A DNA stretch of 64,000 bases, from contig NZ_OX365700.1 in assembly GCF_947241125.1 (NCBI RefSeq), positions 1,302,001 through 1,366,000 of the forward strand, written 5' to 3'. Below the pieces are notes generated by a model. That model saw nothing but the letters and a program-made list of their open reading frames with translations. It was not told the origin of the DNA and searched no databases. Position numbers and translations under genes: made by a program. Of this stretch, positions 54,206 to 62,870 are shown one piece after another; position 1 is the stretch's first letter; each line of letters begins with the position of its first letter. The stretch is from Nitrospira tepida. Lineage in GTDB: Bacteria > Nitrospirota > Nitrospiria > Nitrospirales > Nitrospiraceae.

Positions 54206-55795
54206 TCACCTCGCCCGCCAGTCCCGCGCCACCAGGAGTCCCAAAGCCGGCAGACTGAACAGGACGATCAACAGGGCCGGGGCGGCGGCCAAGGTATAGA
54301 GTTCTTCGCTGGCTTCCAGCCAGACGCGCACGGCCAGGGTATCGAACCCCACCGGGCGCAGCAAGAGCGTGGCCGGCAGCTCCTTCATACATTGCAGGAA
54401 CATGAGAATCCAAGCCCCGAAAAATCCATTGCGGATGAGCGGAAGCGTCACGCGTTTCATGGTGCTCCAGAAGGTGCTGCCCAGACTCCTGGCCACCTCT
54501 TCCAGATTCGGGGTGACCTGCTGAATCGCCGGCTCCAACGACTGCAGTCCGACCGGCAGGAAATGCAGGATGTAGGCAAGGATGAGCACCGAGACCGAGC
54601 CGTACCAGGCCGGGACCAAGGCCATAACAATGACCAGCAAGGCCAGGGCCGCCACCGGACCGGGGAGCACATAGCCGGCATAGGAGGCGTGCAAGCAGAG
54701 ATGATTGAGCCAATGTGGCCGACGGGTGCTGAGATAGGCGACGGGCGTCCCGAGCAGCACGGCGCCGGTTGCGGCCGTCGCGGAAAGAAAGACACTGTTC
54801 CAGGCGAAGTCGAGGAAGCGGCTGTCCAGCACACCCTCCTGGAGCGCGCCGGCGCTCCAGACGACCAACAGCCAGGCCGGGATGCCGAAGGATAGGGCGA
54901 AGACTCCTCCGACGTACAACAACAGACCCAGCCGCCGTCCCAGGCCGGGGCGCTGCCGCGCCGCTTGGCGGAATCGTCCCGTGGTCTGGTAGAACCGGCT
55001 GCGCCGCCTGAACCACCGTTCGGTCAAGAGGAACACGAGCGCAAAGAGGACCAGCAGCAGGCTCAACACGCTGGCGGCGGCGTAATTGTACCGTCCCGTC
55101 ATCTGTTGATAGACCGCATAGGTCAGGGTCTGATAGCGCAACAGCGACACCGCGCCGAAGTCCGAGACGACGTAGAGGACCACCAGCGAGAGACCGGCAA
55201 AGATCGCCGGGCGGAGGAGCGGTACTGTGACCCGGAAAAAGGTCGGCCAGCGGCCGACGCCGCAGGCCCGCGCCACCTCTTCGAAGGAGAGGTTCATGTT
55301 CAGCAGGGCGGCGCGACAGAGCAAATAGACAAAGGGAAAGGTATCGAGCGTCATCACGAGCGTGACGCCGGTGAGACTTTGCGGCGCGAACACGTGACTC
55401 TCGGGTCCCGCAACCACCTGCCAGAGCCGATCCATCGGCCCCCCGATTGAGAGCAGGTAGGAATAGACATAGGCCAACACATAGGTTGGCATCGCCAGCG
55501 GGAGGATCAGGGCCCATTCCCAGACCGGCCGTCCGGGAAACTCAAACCGTGTGATGAGCCAGGCGAGAGACAGGCCGAGCAGCAGCGTAGCTGCGGACAC
55601 CGTCACGGCGAGCGAGCCGGTGTTGACCAGCAATTCGGGTAATCTGGTCCGCCACAACCGGGTCCACAGGGCCGGTTCGCTGGTCGCGGCCTGGATCAGC
55701 ACATAGCCTAGCGGAAGGGAAAGCGCGCCTGCGATCAGCAGGACCAGCAGTTGGAGGGGCGACGGCAAGTGGCGACGGAGGACTGCCGCGGGCAT
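54206..55795 (-). CDS. fbpB: Ferric iron ABC transporter permease FbpB
   Basis: 529 residues, about 12 transmembrane helices in two homologous halves, as in FbpB/SfuB-type fused permeases. EAA-like loops appear as SFEEVARACGVGRWPTFFRVTVPLLRP (first half) and NLEEVARSLGSTFWSTMKRVTLPLIRN (second half), which dock the ATPase. It lies 12 bases after fbpA and 21 bases before fbpC, all one direction. Confidence 0.93.
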   Translation of the reverse strand: MPAAVLRRHLPSPLQLLVLLIAGALSLPLGYVLIQAATSEPALWTRLWRTRLPELLVNTGSLAVTVSAATLLLGLSLAWLITRFEFPGRPVWEWALILPLAMPTYVLAYVYSYLLSIGGPMDRLWQVVAGPESHVFAPQSLTGVTLVMTLDTFPFVYLLCRAALLNMNLSFEEVARACGVGRWPTFFRVTVPLLRPAIFAGLSLVVLYVVSDFGAVSLLRYQTLTYAVYQQMTGRYNYAAASVLSLLLVLFALVFLLTERWFRRRSRFYQTTGRFRQAARQRPGLGRRLGLLLYVGGVFALSFGIPAWLLVVWSAGALQEGVLDSRFLDFAWNSVFLSATAATGAVLLGTPVAYLSTRRPHWLNHLCLHASYAGYVLPGPVAALALLVIVMALVPAWYGSVSVLILAYILHFLPVGLQSLEPAIQQVTPNLEEVARSLGSTFWSTMKRVTLPLIRNGFFGAWILMFLQCMKELPATLLLRPVGFDTLAVRVWLEASEELYTLAAAPALLIVLFSLPALGLLVARDWRAR

Positions 55796-55807
55796 GAATA
55801 ATGTGTG

Positions 55808-56887
55808 CTACCGAAGCCCGACGTCTTCGATCAGGGCCATCGTCGGCTCCCGGAGTTCGGCAAGCTTGGCGAGGGGGACGAGCGATGCCCGGAAGGAGGT
55901 TCGAGAGACGAGCGCAGGATCGGGCTTGACGTCCGGATGCAGGGGATATTCCTTATTGAGTTCCGCGAACAGCTTTTGGCCGGATTGGGCGACGAGAAAC
56001 TCTGCCAGCAGACGGGCGCTCTCCAAGCGACGGCTGGCCTTGGTGACGCCCATGCCGGCGACGTTCATGATCGCCCCCATCCCGCCGGCCTGTTGATCCG
56101 GCATGATGGCGGCGATCGGAGCCGAAGGGTTGGCATCCAGGTGGCGATAGATATAGTAGTGGTTGACGATCCCGGCCGCGACCTCGCCTTTGGCGACCGC
56201 GTCCACGATCTGCGAGCTTTTCCCATAGACCCTCGTGCCGGCGTTCTGCTTGAGGCCGGCCAGGAACTCCTTGGTCCGCTGATCGCCGTACGTTTCCTTG
56301 ATGACGGAGACGCCGGCCTGGAGGTACTCACTGCCGGCGTTCGGAATCGCGACCTTGTCCTTCCATTTCGGCCGGGCGAGATCCAAGAGAGAGGCAAGGT
56401 CCTCCGGCTTCACGAGGGTCCGGTTGTAGACGATCACCCAGAACCGACCGGAGAGTCCGATCCAGCTCTGATCGGCAGCCCGGTATTGGGAGGGAATCGC
56501 CCGGTCGACCTCGGGCAGGCTGAGCGGACGGAGCAACCCCAATTCTCGGGCCCGTTCGAGGCTGCCCGCATCGTTGGTGATCAGCACGTCGGCCGGCGTT
56601 CGGTCCCCTTCGACCTGCAGGCGGTTGATCAGTTCCGTCGTGCCGGAGGACAGCAGCTCAATCTGGATTCCGGTCTGGCTTTGGAACGCGTCCAACACGG
56701 GCTTGATCAGACGCTCGGCTCTCCCGGAATAGACCACCAGCTTGTCCTTGTCGGCTGCCCAAACTGCGGTGGTCGAGGCCGATTGGAGACAGATCGCGAT
56801 GCAGAGTCCCCAGAGCCACGGAAGCCGTCGGAACAGGGTGCGTCTCTCGCAAACAGGCCTCGACATCTGTTGAAGAGGATGCATCAT
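55808..56887 (-). CDS. fbpA: Ferric iron-binding periplasmic protein FbpA
   Basis: 359 residues with a Sec signal peptide (LFRRLPWLWGLCIAICLQSASTTAVWA). The mature protein starts KLVVYSGRAERLIKPVL, typical of the FbpA/thiamin-type extracellular binding family; the tyrosine pair in VNHYYIYRH near 255 corresponds to the Fe3+-coordinating tyrosines. The start is uncertain between adjacent ATGs at 56887 and 56884, and the upstream in-frame extension overlapping fur is not used. It follows fur by 32 bases, so fur-fbpA-fbpB-fbpC form one transcript. Confidence 0.92.
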   Translation of the reverse strand: MMHPLQQMSRPVCERRTLFRRLPWLWGLCIAICLQSASTTAVWAADKDKLVVYSGRAERLIKPVLDAFQSQTGIQIELLSSGTTELINRLQVEGDRTPADVLITNDAGSLERARELGLLRPLSLPEVDRAIPSQYRAADQSWIGLSGRFWVIVYNRTLVKPEDLASLLDLARPKWKDKVAIPNAGSEYLQAGVSVIKETYGDQRTKEFLAGLKQNAGTRVYGKSSQIVDAVAKGEVAAGIVNHYYIYRHLDANPSAPIAAIMPDQQAGGMGAIMNVAGMGVTKASRRLESARLLAEFLVAQSGQKLFAELNKEYPLHPDVKPDPALVSRTSFRASLVPLAKLAELREPTMALIEDVGLR

Positions 56888-56919
56888 CGTCCGTGAGTGA
56901 TCGATAACAAGGCGGCCGG

Positions 56920-57369
56920 TCAATTCCGGCACTTGGAACAGAGGCCGTAGAGTTCGAGTTTGTGGGTCTTGATGGTGAAGCCGTGTCCACTGGCCACTTC
57001 CTCCTGCAGCCGCTCGATGTCTTCGTTTTCGAATTCCACGATCTTGCCGCATCCGGTGCAGATGAGGTGATCGTGGTGGCCCTTGTGCGACACGTTGTCG
57101 TACTGGGTCTGCGACCCGAAGTGCCGGGCCTGCGCGAACCCGACTTCACAGAAGAGGTTGAGCGTGCGGTAAATCGTCGCCAGGCCGAGGTGGGGATCTT
57201 TCTTGGCAAGCTGGTGGTACATTTCCTCCGCCGTGATGTGCTCCTTCTTCAGAAACTCGATCAAGATCAGCTCGCGTTGGCGGGTAAGCTTGAGATTGTG
57301 CTTGGAAAGGTGGTGCCGGAGCGCCTCCATTTCCTTGACGGGCTTTGCCGTAAGCGATCGATTCGGCAT
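56920..57369 (-). CDS. fur: Ferric uptake regulator Fur
   Basis: 149 residues. DNA-binding winged helix (LTRQRELILIEFLKKEHITAEEMYHQL ... LGLATIYRTLNLFCEVG) is followed by the metal-binding dimerisation domain (SHKGHHDHLICTGCGKIVEFEN) and a C-terminal LCSKC, giving the two structural-zinc Cys pairs. Fur represses iron uptake genes when Fe2+ is plentiful; here it heads the fbp operon and likely regulates exbB and bfr. ATG at 57369 lacks a ribosome-binding site; an internal Met14 is an alternative. A weak promoter (57378-57407) would place the transcript start almost at the first codon. Confidence 0.95.
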   Translation of the reverse strand: MPNRSLTAKPVKEMEALRHHLSKHNLKLTRQRELILIEFLKKEHITAEEMYHQLAKKDPHLGLATIYRTLNLFCEVGFAQARHFGSQTQYDNVSHKGHHDHLICTGCGKIVEFENEDIERLQEEVASGHGFTIKTHKLELYGLCSKCRN

Positions 57370-57462
57370 GACAGGACATTTAAGAACGAAACAGGTAATC
57401 CGGTCAAGAGGCTAGACAGCCAGAGCCAAAGGAACCGGGATGCACCTTCCTGCTCGGCGTGG

Positions 57463-57491
57463 TTGACGCCTCTGGACGCCGCCGTTATAGT
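57463..57491 (+). promoter_or_regulatory. Promoter of the Panacea-like gene
   Basis: TTGACG (57463-57468), a 17-base spacer and TATAGT (57486-57491): a good sigma-70 match in the divergent gap between fur and the next plus-strand gene, about 85 bases before its start. Confidence 0.6.
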
Positions 57492-57576
57492 GCACCCCTT
57501 TCCTGCCGGATCGCTCCTGCCAGCCAGACGGGCCAGTAGCGACAGGATCGATCATAGAACGGAAGGGACATGCGGG

Positions 57577-58140
57577 ATGCGCCAGGCCAGCCACATGACC
57601 ATCGACCGGGCGCTGCTGCTGTACGTGCTGCACCTTGCGGAGCCGCATGGACTGCTGAACGACGTGAAGTTGCAACAACTCTGTTTCCTCTGCGAATTGC
57701 AGTTGTTCAGCAAAGGCATCAGGGCCCTGCACTTCGAGTATTTTCGATTTGCCTATGGCGCCTTCAGCAAGGACCTCGACAATGACCTGATGTCGCTGCG
57801 ACGAAAGGAGCGGGTCGAGAACTTTGCCGTCACCGAGCAGGTGGTGGAAGAGGTCGTCCCGTTGCTGACCAAAGGAACCGAATCGAACGAGACGCAGAAG
57901 AAGGTGTTCGAGCTGATGCAGGCCGTCATCGGCCACTACGGCCCCCAGGACACGAGCCAGATCATCAAGTCTGTGGAGGATGTGGAACTGACGACGCCTG
58001 AAAACCCGGAACACAAAATTCCCATTCGCGATATCGTCTTTCACACGACGATCCTGGTCCCCCACCGGATCGAGGTCAAGGAAGAGTTCACCTTCCCTCC
58101 GGCCACGCTGGCCAAGCTCAATCAATTGATGGGGTACTAA
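57577..58140 (+). CDS. Panacea/SocA-like (DUF4065-related) protein
   Basis: 187 residues. The N-terminal half (LLLYVLHLAEPHGLLNDVKLQQLCFLCELQLF and ALHFEYFRFAYGAFSKDLDNDL) resembles the Panacea/DUF4065 fold, in which a helix such as KLQKLLYLAQ precedes an A-YGPV-like motif. Panacea domains serve as antitoxins or ClpXP adaptors (SocA). No toxin-like partner gene is adjacent, so the role here is open. ATG at 57577 is chosen with GGAAGGG 9 bases upstream. It has its own promoter and stands alone. Confidence 0.6.
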   Translation: MRQASHMTIDRALLLYVLHLAEPHGLLNDVKLQQLCFLCELQLFSKGIRALHFEYFRFAYGAFSKDLDNDLMSLRRKERVENFAVTEQVVEEVVPLLTKGTESNETQKKVFELMQAVIGHYGPQDTSQIIKSVEDVELTTPENPEHKIPIRDIVFHTTILVPHRIEVKEEFTFPPATLAKLNQLMGY

Positions 58141-58145
58141 CTAAA

Positions 58146-58169
58146 AGTGCTGAGTGCTCAGTGCTGAGT
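58146..58169. repeat. AGTGCTGAGT repeat, second copy
   Basis: Two AGTGCTGAGT units separated by GCTC, directly after the Panacea-like gene stop. The same unit builds the hairpin at 18651-18727. Its position in convergent or intra-operon gaps fits a dispersed intergenic repeat family. Confidence 0.55.
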
Positions 58170-58229
58170 AGTTCGGAGTCCTTACGCAGCCTTTTGCTGC
58201 AGGATCCTTTCCTCTCCTGAGCAGCCTAC

Positions 58230-59762
58230 TTACAGTCGATATAACTCGCCGTACTTCTGCTCCACATAGGTCAGCCAGGGGTCCGGGGTAAGGGAGCGGC
58301 CCGTGACCCGCTGAACTAAATGATCGGCGGTGAACATGCGCCCCCAGTGATGAATCTTTTGCCCGAGCCACTGGCGGAGGCCCGTGAGCCGTCCCGCCTC
58401 GATCTCCTGTTCCAACCCCGGCAGCTCCTGCTTGGCCTGGTTGAAGAATTGGACTGAATAGAGATTGCCGAGCGTGTAGGTGGGGAAATAGCCGAACGCG
58501 CCCATCGACCAATGGATGTCCTGCAACACGCCCTCCGCATCGGTTTCGGGGACGACATCGAGGTAGGATTTCATTTTTTCGCGCCAGACTTCCGATAGGT
58601 CTTCAAGCTTAAGGCGTCCTTCGATCAAGTCCTGCTCGATTTCAAACCGCAACATGATATGCAGGTTGTAGGTCAACTCGTCCGCCTCCACCCGGATCAA
58701 CGAGGGCTGCACCTTGTTGATCGCGACGTAGAAGCGGTCGAGCGGCACCTTGCTCAATTGCTCGGGAAACGTCTGTTGCAACAGCGGATAGAAGCCTCGC
58801 CAGAAGGGGCGAGACCGGCCGACGCAATTCTCCCACAGCCGGGACTGGCTTTCATGGATGCCCAGCGAGATCGTGTCGCCGAGCGGGGTGCCGTAATGGC
58901 GAGGGTCCAATCCTTGATCGTAGAGCCCGTGCCCCCCTTCATGGATGCAACTGAACAAGCAGGAAGCCAGGTCCCGCTCGAACACTCTGGTGGTGACCCG
59001 CACGTCGGTTGGATGAAACGAGGTCGTAAAGGGATGGGCGGACAGGTCCAGGCGCCCTCGCTCGAAGTCATACCCCATCGCGGTCAAAACCAGCCGGCCG
59101 AATTCCACCTGACGGGCCGGGTCGTAGGATTCATGAAGAACGCCGTCGTCGATCGACACCGGGCTGGCCAGCACGGCCTTGAGCAAGGGGACCAGCCGCG
59201 CTTTCAATTTCTCGAACAGGGGAGCCAGTTGGCCAACGGTGGAACCGGGCTCATAGTGGTCGAGCAGGGCGTCATAGGGAGAATGGGCGTAGCCGAGATA
59301 GCCGGCTTCTTCCTTCTTCAGCGCAAGGATGGTCGTGAGGTTCGGGAGAAACCGCTTGAAGTCGTTCTTGGTTCGGGCTTCAACCCAGACCTGCTGGGCC
59401 AGGGAACATTCGCGGCCCAGCCGGACGACGAAATCGGACGGAAGCTTCTTGGCCCGGCTGAAATCCCGCCACACTTCGCGGAGCAGCGATCGCGCGGACT
59501 CATCCCAGGAATCTGCGGAACATGGCTGAAGCTCGCCGGTCTGGAGATCCACCCACTGGCCGAGCAACCGCTCGATATCCGGGGATACCAGGCGATCATG
59601 TGCCAGCCCCTGCAGGGTGGCGATCTGATCGGCCCGAGCCGTACCGCCTCCGGCCGGCATGTAGGTTTCCATATCCCAGGATAATAATGAAGCCGCGCTG
59701 TTGATCTGCTGGATCGTGAGAAGCTGTGTGCGTAACGGATCAAGCGTGCTGAGTGTTGCCAC
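58230..59762 (-). CDS. Carboxypeptidase Taq (M32 metallopeptidase)
   Basis: A 510-residue zinc carboxypeptidase of family M32, broad-specificity, cytoplasmic. The active-site HEGGHGLYDQG is near residue 260 and is followed by the family segments GIHESQSRLWENCVGRS and RVEADELTYNLHIMLRFEIE. GTG at 59762 is chosen because GGAGGAGG lies 6 bases upstream and the family start STLDPLRTQLLTIQQIN follows; a longer upstream extension has no support. It runs convergent to the Panacea-like gene and divergent from the methyltransferase. Confidence 0.95.
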   Translation of the reverse strand: MATLSTLDPLRTQLLTIQQINSAASLLSWDMETYMPAGGGTARADQIATLQGLAHDRLVSPDIERLLGQWVDLQTGELQPCSADSWDESARSLLREVWRDFSRAKKLPSDFVVRLGRECSLAQQVWVEARTKNDFKRFLPNLTTILALKKEEAGYLGYAHSPYDALLDHYEPGSTVGQLAPLFEKLKARLVPLLKAVLASPVSIDDGVLHESYDPARQVEFGRLVLTAMGYDFERGRLDLSAHPFTTSFHPTDVRVTTRVFERDLASCLFSCIHEGGHGLYDQGLDPRHYGTPLGDTISLGIHESQSRLWENCVGRSRPFWRGFYPLLQQTFPEQLSKVPLDRFYVAINKVQPSLIRVEADELTYNLHIMLRFEIEQDLIEGRLKLEDLSEVWREKMKSYLDVVPETDAEGVLQDIHWSMGAFGYFPTYTLGNLYSVQFFNQAKQELPGLEQEIEAGRLTGLRQWLGQKIHHWGRMFTADHLVQRVTGRSLTPDPWLTYVEQKYGELYRL

Positions 59763-59847
59763 AATCGACCTCCTCCGGCATGATGGCGAGCAACTGATCG
59801 AGAACCCGCCGTGTTCCGAAGAAAGTGTTTCATAACGGAGGTCTGAA

Positions 59848-60510
59848 ATGGAAGATCTGGTGCGTTCCGACATCGAAGCCTATGCGGAACAACATTCCAT
59901 GGAGGAGTCGGCGGTCTGTCGCAAGCTTCGGGAGGAAACCGAGCGGACGATGGAGCTGGCCAGGATGCTGGTCGGCCCGTTGGAGGCCGCGTTTCTCAAG
60001 ATGATGGCCAAGCTGGTCGTCGCCAGGCGGGTGCTGGAGATCGGCATGTTCACCGGCTACAGCGCGCTCTCAATGGCGGAAGTGTTGCCGCCGGACGGCG
60101 AGGTCATCACCTGCGAGATCGACCCCGAACCGATCGCCGTGGCGCGGCGCTATTTTGCGAAGAGCGCGCACGGCAGGAAGATCAAGATCCGGGAGGGGCC
60201 GGCGCTGGAGACGTTGCGGGAGGTTCGCGGGCCGTTCGACCTGATCTTCATCGACGCCGACAAACAGAACTACATCCAGTACTACAAGCTGGCACTGGAG
60301 CTGATCGCGCCCTCCGGGGTAATCCTGATCGACAACGTGCTCTGGTCGGGGGATGTGCTCATGCAGCCTCCGCCGGACGACCGGACCAAAACCATCCAAG
60401 ACCTGAACCGGCTGGTCGCAGAAGATCCACGCGTGAGCGCGGTGCTTCTGACGATTCGGGACGGCGTGCTGGTGGTCAAGCCGGAGCCGGGCGAGAATTC
60501 AATCAAATGA
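59848..60510 (+). CDS. SAM-dependent O-methyltransferase (family 3, CCoAOMT-like)
   Basis: 220 residues, Rossmann-fold methyltransferase. VLEIGMFTGYSALSMAEVLP is motif I (SAM binding), CEIDPEPIAVARRYF follows, and FIDADKQNYIQYYKLAL holds the metal-binding Asp of the catechol/caffeoyl-CoA methyltransferase group; LIDNVLWSGDV provides the next acidic/Asn ligands. The physiological substrate is unknown. GGAGG lies 6 bases before ATG. The stop directly abuts the stop of the convergent lipoprotein gene. Confidence 0.92.
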   Translation: MEDLVRSDIEAYAEQHSMEESAVCRKLREETERTMELARMLVGPLEAAFLKMMAKLVVARRVLEIGMFTGYSALSMAEVLPPDGEVITCEIDPEPIAVARRYFAKSAHGRKIKIREGPALETLREVRGPFDLIFIDADKQNYIQYYKLALELIAPSGVILIDNVLWSGDVLMQPPPDDRTKTIQDLNRLVAEDPRVSAVLLTIRDGVLVVKPEPGENSIK

Positions 60511-60912
60511 TCAGGCCTTTACGTCGGCCCGCCAGGCAATGGTCGCCGGGCACCACTGCCAGATGCCGAGGCTGATGATGCGGGTCAGCGCAGCCGGGAT
60601 GCAGGCGGTCCGGCCCACTTCGACATGCCGGTTCACCAGCTTGGAGGGCTCGCCGCAGCGTTTGAGGTAGTCGTCCGCCTTGACGTCGTTGAGGTTCCAG
60701 TGGGGGACAAAGAAGGCCACGACCGGAATGGGGAGCACGGCCAGGGAGGAATCGTCGATCCATTCCGATCCCGAGCAGTGGGCCGCGTTGCTGACGGGCT
60801 GTTTGACATCGTCATGGATCAGCGCCTTGCTGCAGCCACTCGCCACGAGCGCCCAGGCCAGCACGATCGAAAGCGCGATGGAGGGATGACGAGGTTGGTT
60901 CAATGGGCTCAT
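60511..60912 (-). CDS. Small predicted lipoprotein, function unknown
   Basis: 133 residues. A signal peptide ends in the lipobox LVASGC near residue 27. The mature part has several further cysteines (AHCSGSEW, LKRCGEP, RTACIP, QWCPAT) and a hydrophobic stretch LAVLPIPVVAFFVPHW. I recognise no family. AAAGGAAA lies 5 bases before ATG. The gene abuts the methyltransferase gene tail-to-tail with no spacing. Confidence 0.7.
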   Translation of the reverse strand: MSPLNQPRHPSIALSIVLAWALVASGCSKALIHDDVKQPVSNAAHCSGSEWIDDSSLAVLPIPVVAFFVPHWNLNDVKADDYLKRCGEPSKLVNRHVEVGRTACIPAALTRIISLGIWQWCPATIAWRADVKA

Positions 60913-61042
60913 CGGCGTTTCCTTTCTTGGGACGTTAGATCAAAGACTAGGCGCGGATCTCAAGCCCGTCAAGGCGGGTGATCACCTCACCGGCCGGAAA
61001 TAATCCTTGACGGTTCGTCATGGCGCTGTTATCCCCAGCGTC

Positions 61043-61948
61043 ATGGCCTCTCCTTCTGTGGCAATTGCCTATGCCTCGTTGACCCTGGCGGCGGTGGTCT
61101 GGGGCGGGTCGATCGTCGGACAGAAGTATGCCCTGGCCTCGTTTTCGGCGGTGGAGGTGTCGGTCTTGCGGGGCCTCGGCGCGCTCGCCATCCTGATCCC
61201 GCTCTGGTGGCTGCAAGAGGGCCGGTCGATCCGGCTCGCCGGCCGCGACCGTCGGTTGCTGGTGCTGTTGGGGTTGGCCGTTCTGGGCAATCACCTGTTG
61301 ACCCTCTTCGGGCTGCGTTACATCGGCGCGGCGGCGGCGGGGGTGATCATCGGGGCCAGTCCGGCCATCACGGCCCTGTTGTCGTCGTTGCTAATCAAGG
61401 ACGTGCCCTTTCGAAAGGTCGCCGCCGGCAGCGCCCTGTCCTTTGCCGGGGTGGCGCTCGTGTCGGGAGGAGGCGGGGAGAACGCCACAGGCGACAATCC
61501 CTGGCTGGGCGGCACGCTGGTGCTGCTGGGCTTAGTCAGTTGGGCGCTCTATACGATCGGGAGCGGATCGGTCATGGATCGTCTGTCGCCCTTGACCATT
61601 AACTGGACCACCCTGCTCATTTCGATCGTCCTGCAGATCCCGTTGTTGTGGTCCGACCCAAAAGTGATGCAGGAGGGTTGGGCCGCGGTCTCTTCTGGCG
61701 GATGGGTGGCGCTCGGCTACCTGATCGTCTTTGCCACGGCCTTGGGCCAGCAGGCCTGGCTGTTTGGGGTTCAGGGAGTCGGCCCCTCCCGAGCCGGGGT
61801 CTTTGTGAACCTGATCCCTGTTTCCGCTTTGTTGCTGTCCGCCCTGATCCTGGGGGAATCGGTTGGGCCGAGGGAAGCCCTGGGAATCGTCCTGATCCTG
61901 ACCGGCGTGTGGCTTGTGGGCTATCAGACCAAGGAAACCTCCGCCTAG
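61043..61948 (+). CDS. EamA/DMT-family transporter
   Basis: 301 residues with ten predicted transmembrane helices in two EamA repeats (LTLAAVVWGGSIVGQKYAL ... FGLRYIGAAAAGVIIGASPAITALLSS; then LLGLVSWALYTIGSGSVMD ... PSRAGVFVNLIPVSALLLSALILGE). The family exports amino acids and other metabolites; substrate unknown. ATG at 61043 is preferred over a TTG 36 bases upstream because the first helix begins right after it, but the ribosome-binding site is weak. Confidence 0.9.
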   Translation: MASPSVAIAYASLTLAAVVWGGSIVGQKYALASFSAVEVSVLRGLGALAILIPLWWLQEGRSIRLAGRDRRLLVLLGLAVLGNHLLTLFGLRYIGAAAAGVIIGASPAITALLSSLLIKDVPFRKVAAGSALSFAGVALVSGGGGENATGDNPWLGGTLVLLGLVSWALYTIGSGSVMDRLSPLTINWTTLLISIVLQIPLLWSDPKVMQEGWAAVSSGGWVALGYLIVFATALGQQAWLFGVQGVGPSRAGVFVNLIPVSALLLSALILGESVGPREALGIVLILTGVWLVGYQTKETSA

Positions 61949-62017
61949 ATAAGATGGACGAGCCGACAAGACCCGCCTGCTATACTTTCTCCCATGACGA
62001 CGTACGCGGGAGGACGT

Positions 62018-62305
62018 ATGGACAGGAAAACAATGCTGGTAACAGGGTTCATGGCAGGGCTCGTTTTGGTCGTCGGCCTGCCGAACAGTCTCTGGGCGAA
62101 GGCTCAGCCGGTGGACCGGCATGACTGCCATCGGGTCAAGAGCGGCTATGTCTGTGACAAGGGGCCGCTGGCCGGCAAATCGTTCGCCTCGCGCCAGGCG
62201 ATGATCAATGCCTTGCGCAAGGATAGCGCTCCCGCCAATGTCCAACCGGTGCGGGAGCAGCCCCCCACCAAGAAGAAACCGTCGAAAGCCACAGCCTCAC
62301 GGTAG
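62018..62305 (+). CDS. Small secreted protein with a Cys pair
   Basis: 95 residues. ATG at 62018 is chosen for GGGAGG 5 bases upstream and because a signal peptide begins there (RKTMLVTGFMAGLVLVVGLPNSLWA). The mature protein has DCHRVKSGYVCDKGPLAGKSFASRQAMINAL, a pair of cysteines ten residues apart probably forming a disulfide, then a Lys/Pro-rich tail. No family recognised. Confidence 0.7.
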   Translation: MDRKTMLVTGFMAGLVLVVGLPNSLWAKAQPVDRHDCHRVKSGYVCDKGPLAGKSFASRQAMINALRKDSAPANVQPVREQPPTKKKPSKATASR

Positions 62306-62453
62306 CATTCCTCCTTCAATTCTTCCCTCCTCGTTGAGCGGGCCAGCCGCCTTGCGTCCGTCGAACGGCGTAACGACGGACGGTCGCTCGCTTTGTGCCT
62401 CGCCACGCCGCGCAAGTCTGCGCTATCATGGGGCCCCTCACCCAGGAGACCTC

Positions 62454-62852
62454 ATGATCGAACAACGGATCGAAGAAGTGGCGCGCGTCAACCAGGCGTT
62501 TTACGAGGCCTTCGAGAGCCTCGATATCACGCAGATGGACAAGATCTGGCTCCAGCAGGACTATGTCACCTGTATCCACCCGGGCTGGGGACTCCGCTCC
62601 GGCTGGCCGGCGGTGCGGGATTCCTGGGTGCTGATTTTCAACCATACCTTCGACATGAAGTTCGAGCTGACCGATGTCGAGGTCCAGGTCGCCGGCGATG
62701 TGGCCTGGGTGATTTGCACGGAGAACCTGACCACCAAGCAGGATGAGACGACGGTGCAGACCCGCATCCTGGCGACGAATCTGTTTGAGCGAGTGGGGGA
62801 TGAGTGGCTGATGATCCACCATCACGGCAGCCCGGTGATGGGGGGAGGGTGA
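62454..62852 (+). CDS. SnoaL/NTF2-like domain protein
   Basis: 132 residues, cone-shaped alpha+beta fold of the SnoaL_3 type: helical start (EEVARVNQAFYEAFESLDITQMDKIW), then CIHPGWGLRSGWPAVRDSW, and strands ending RILATNLFERVGDEWLMIHHHGSPV. Such proteins often bind small hydrophobic ligands or act on nitro/keto substrates; a specific role is not evident. AGGAG lies 5 bases before ATG. Confidence 0.88.
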   Translation: MIEQRIEEVARVNQAFYEAFESLDITQMDKIWLQQDYVTCIHPGWGLRSGWPAVRDSWVLIFNHTFDMKFELTDVEVQVAGDVAWVICTENLTTKQDETTVQTRILATNLFERVGDEWLMIHHHGSPVMGGG

Positions 62853-62870
62853 TCAGGCTCATGCCCTCCC

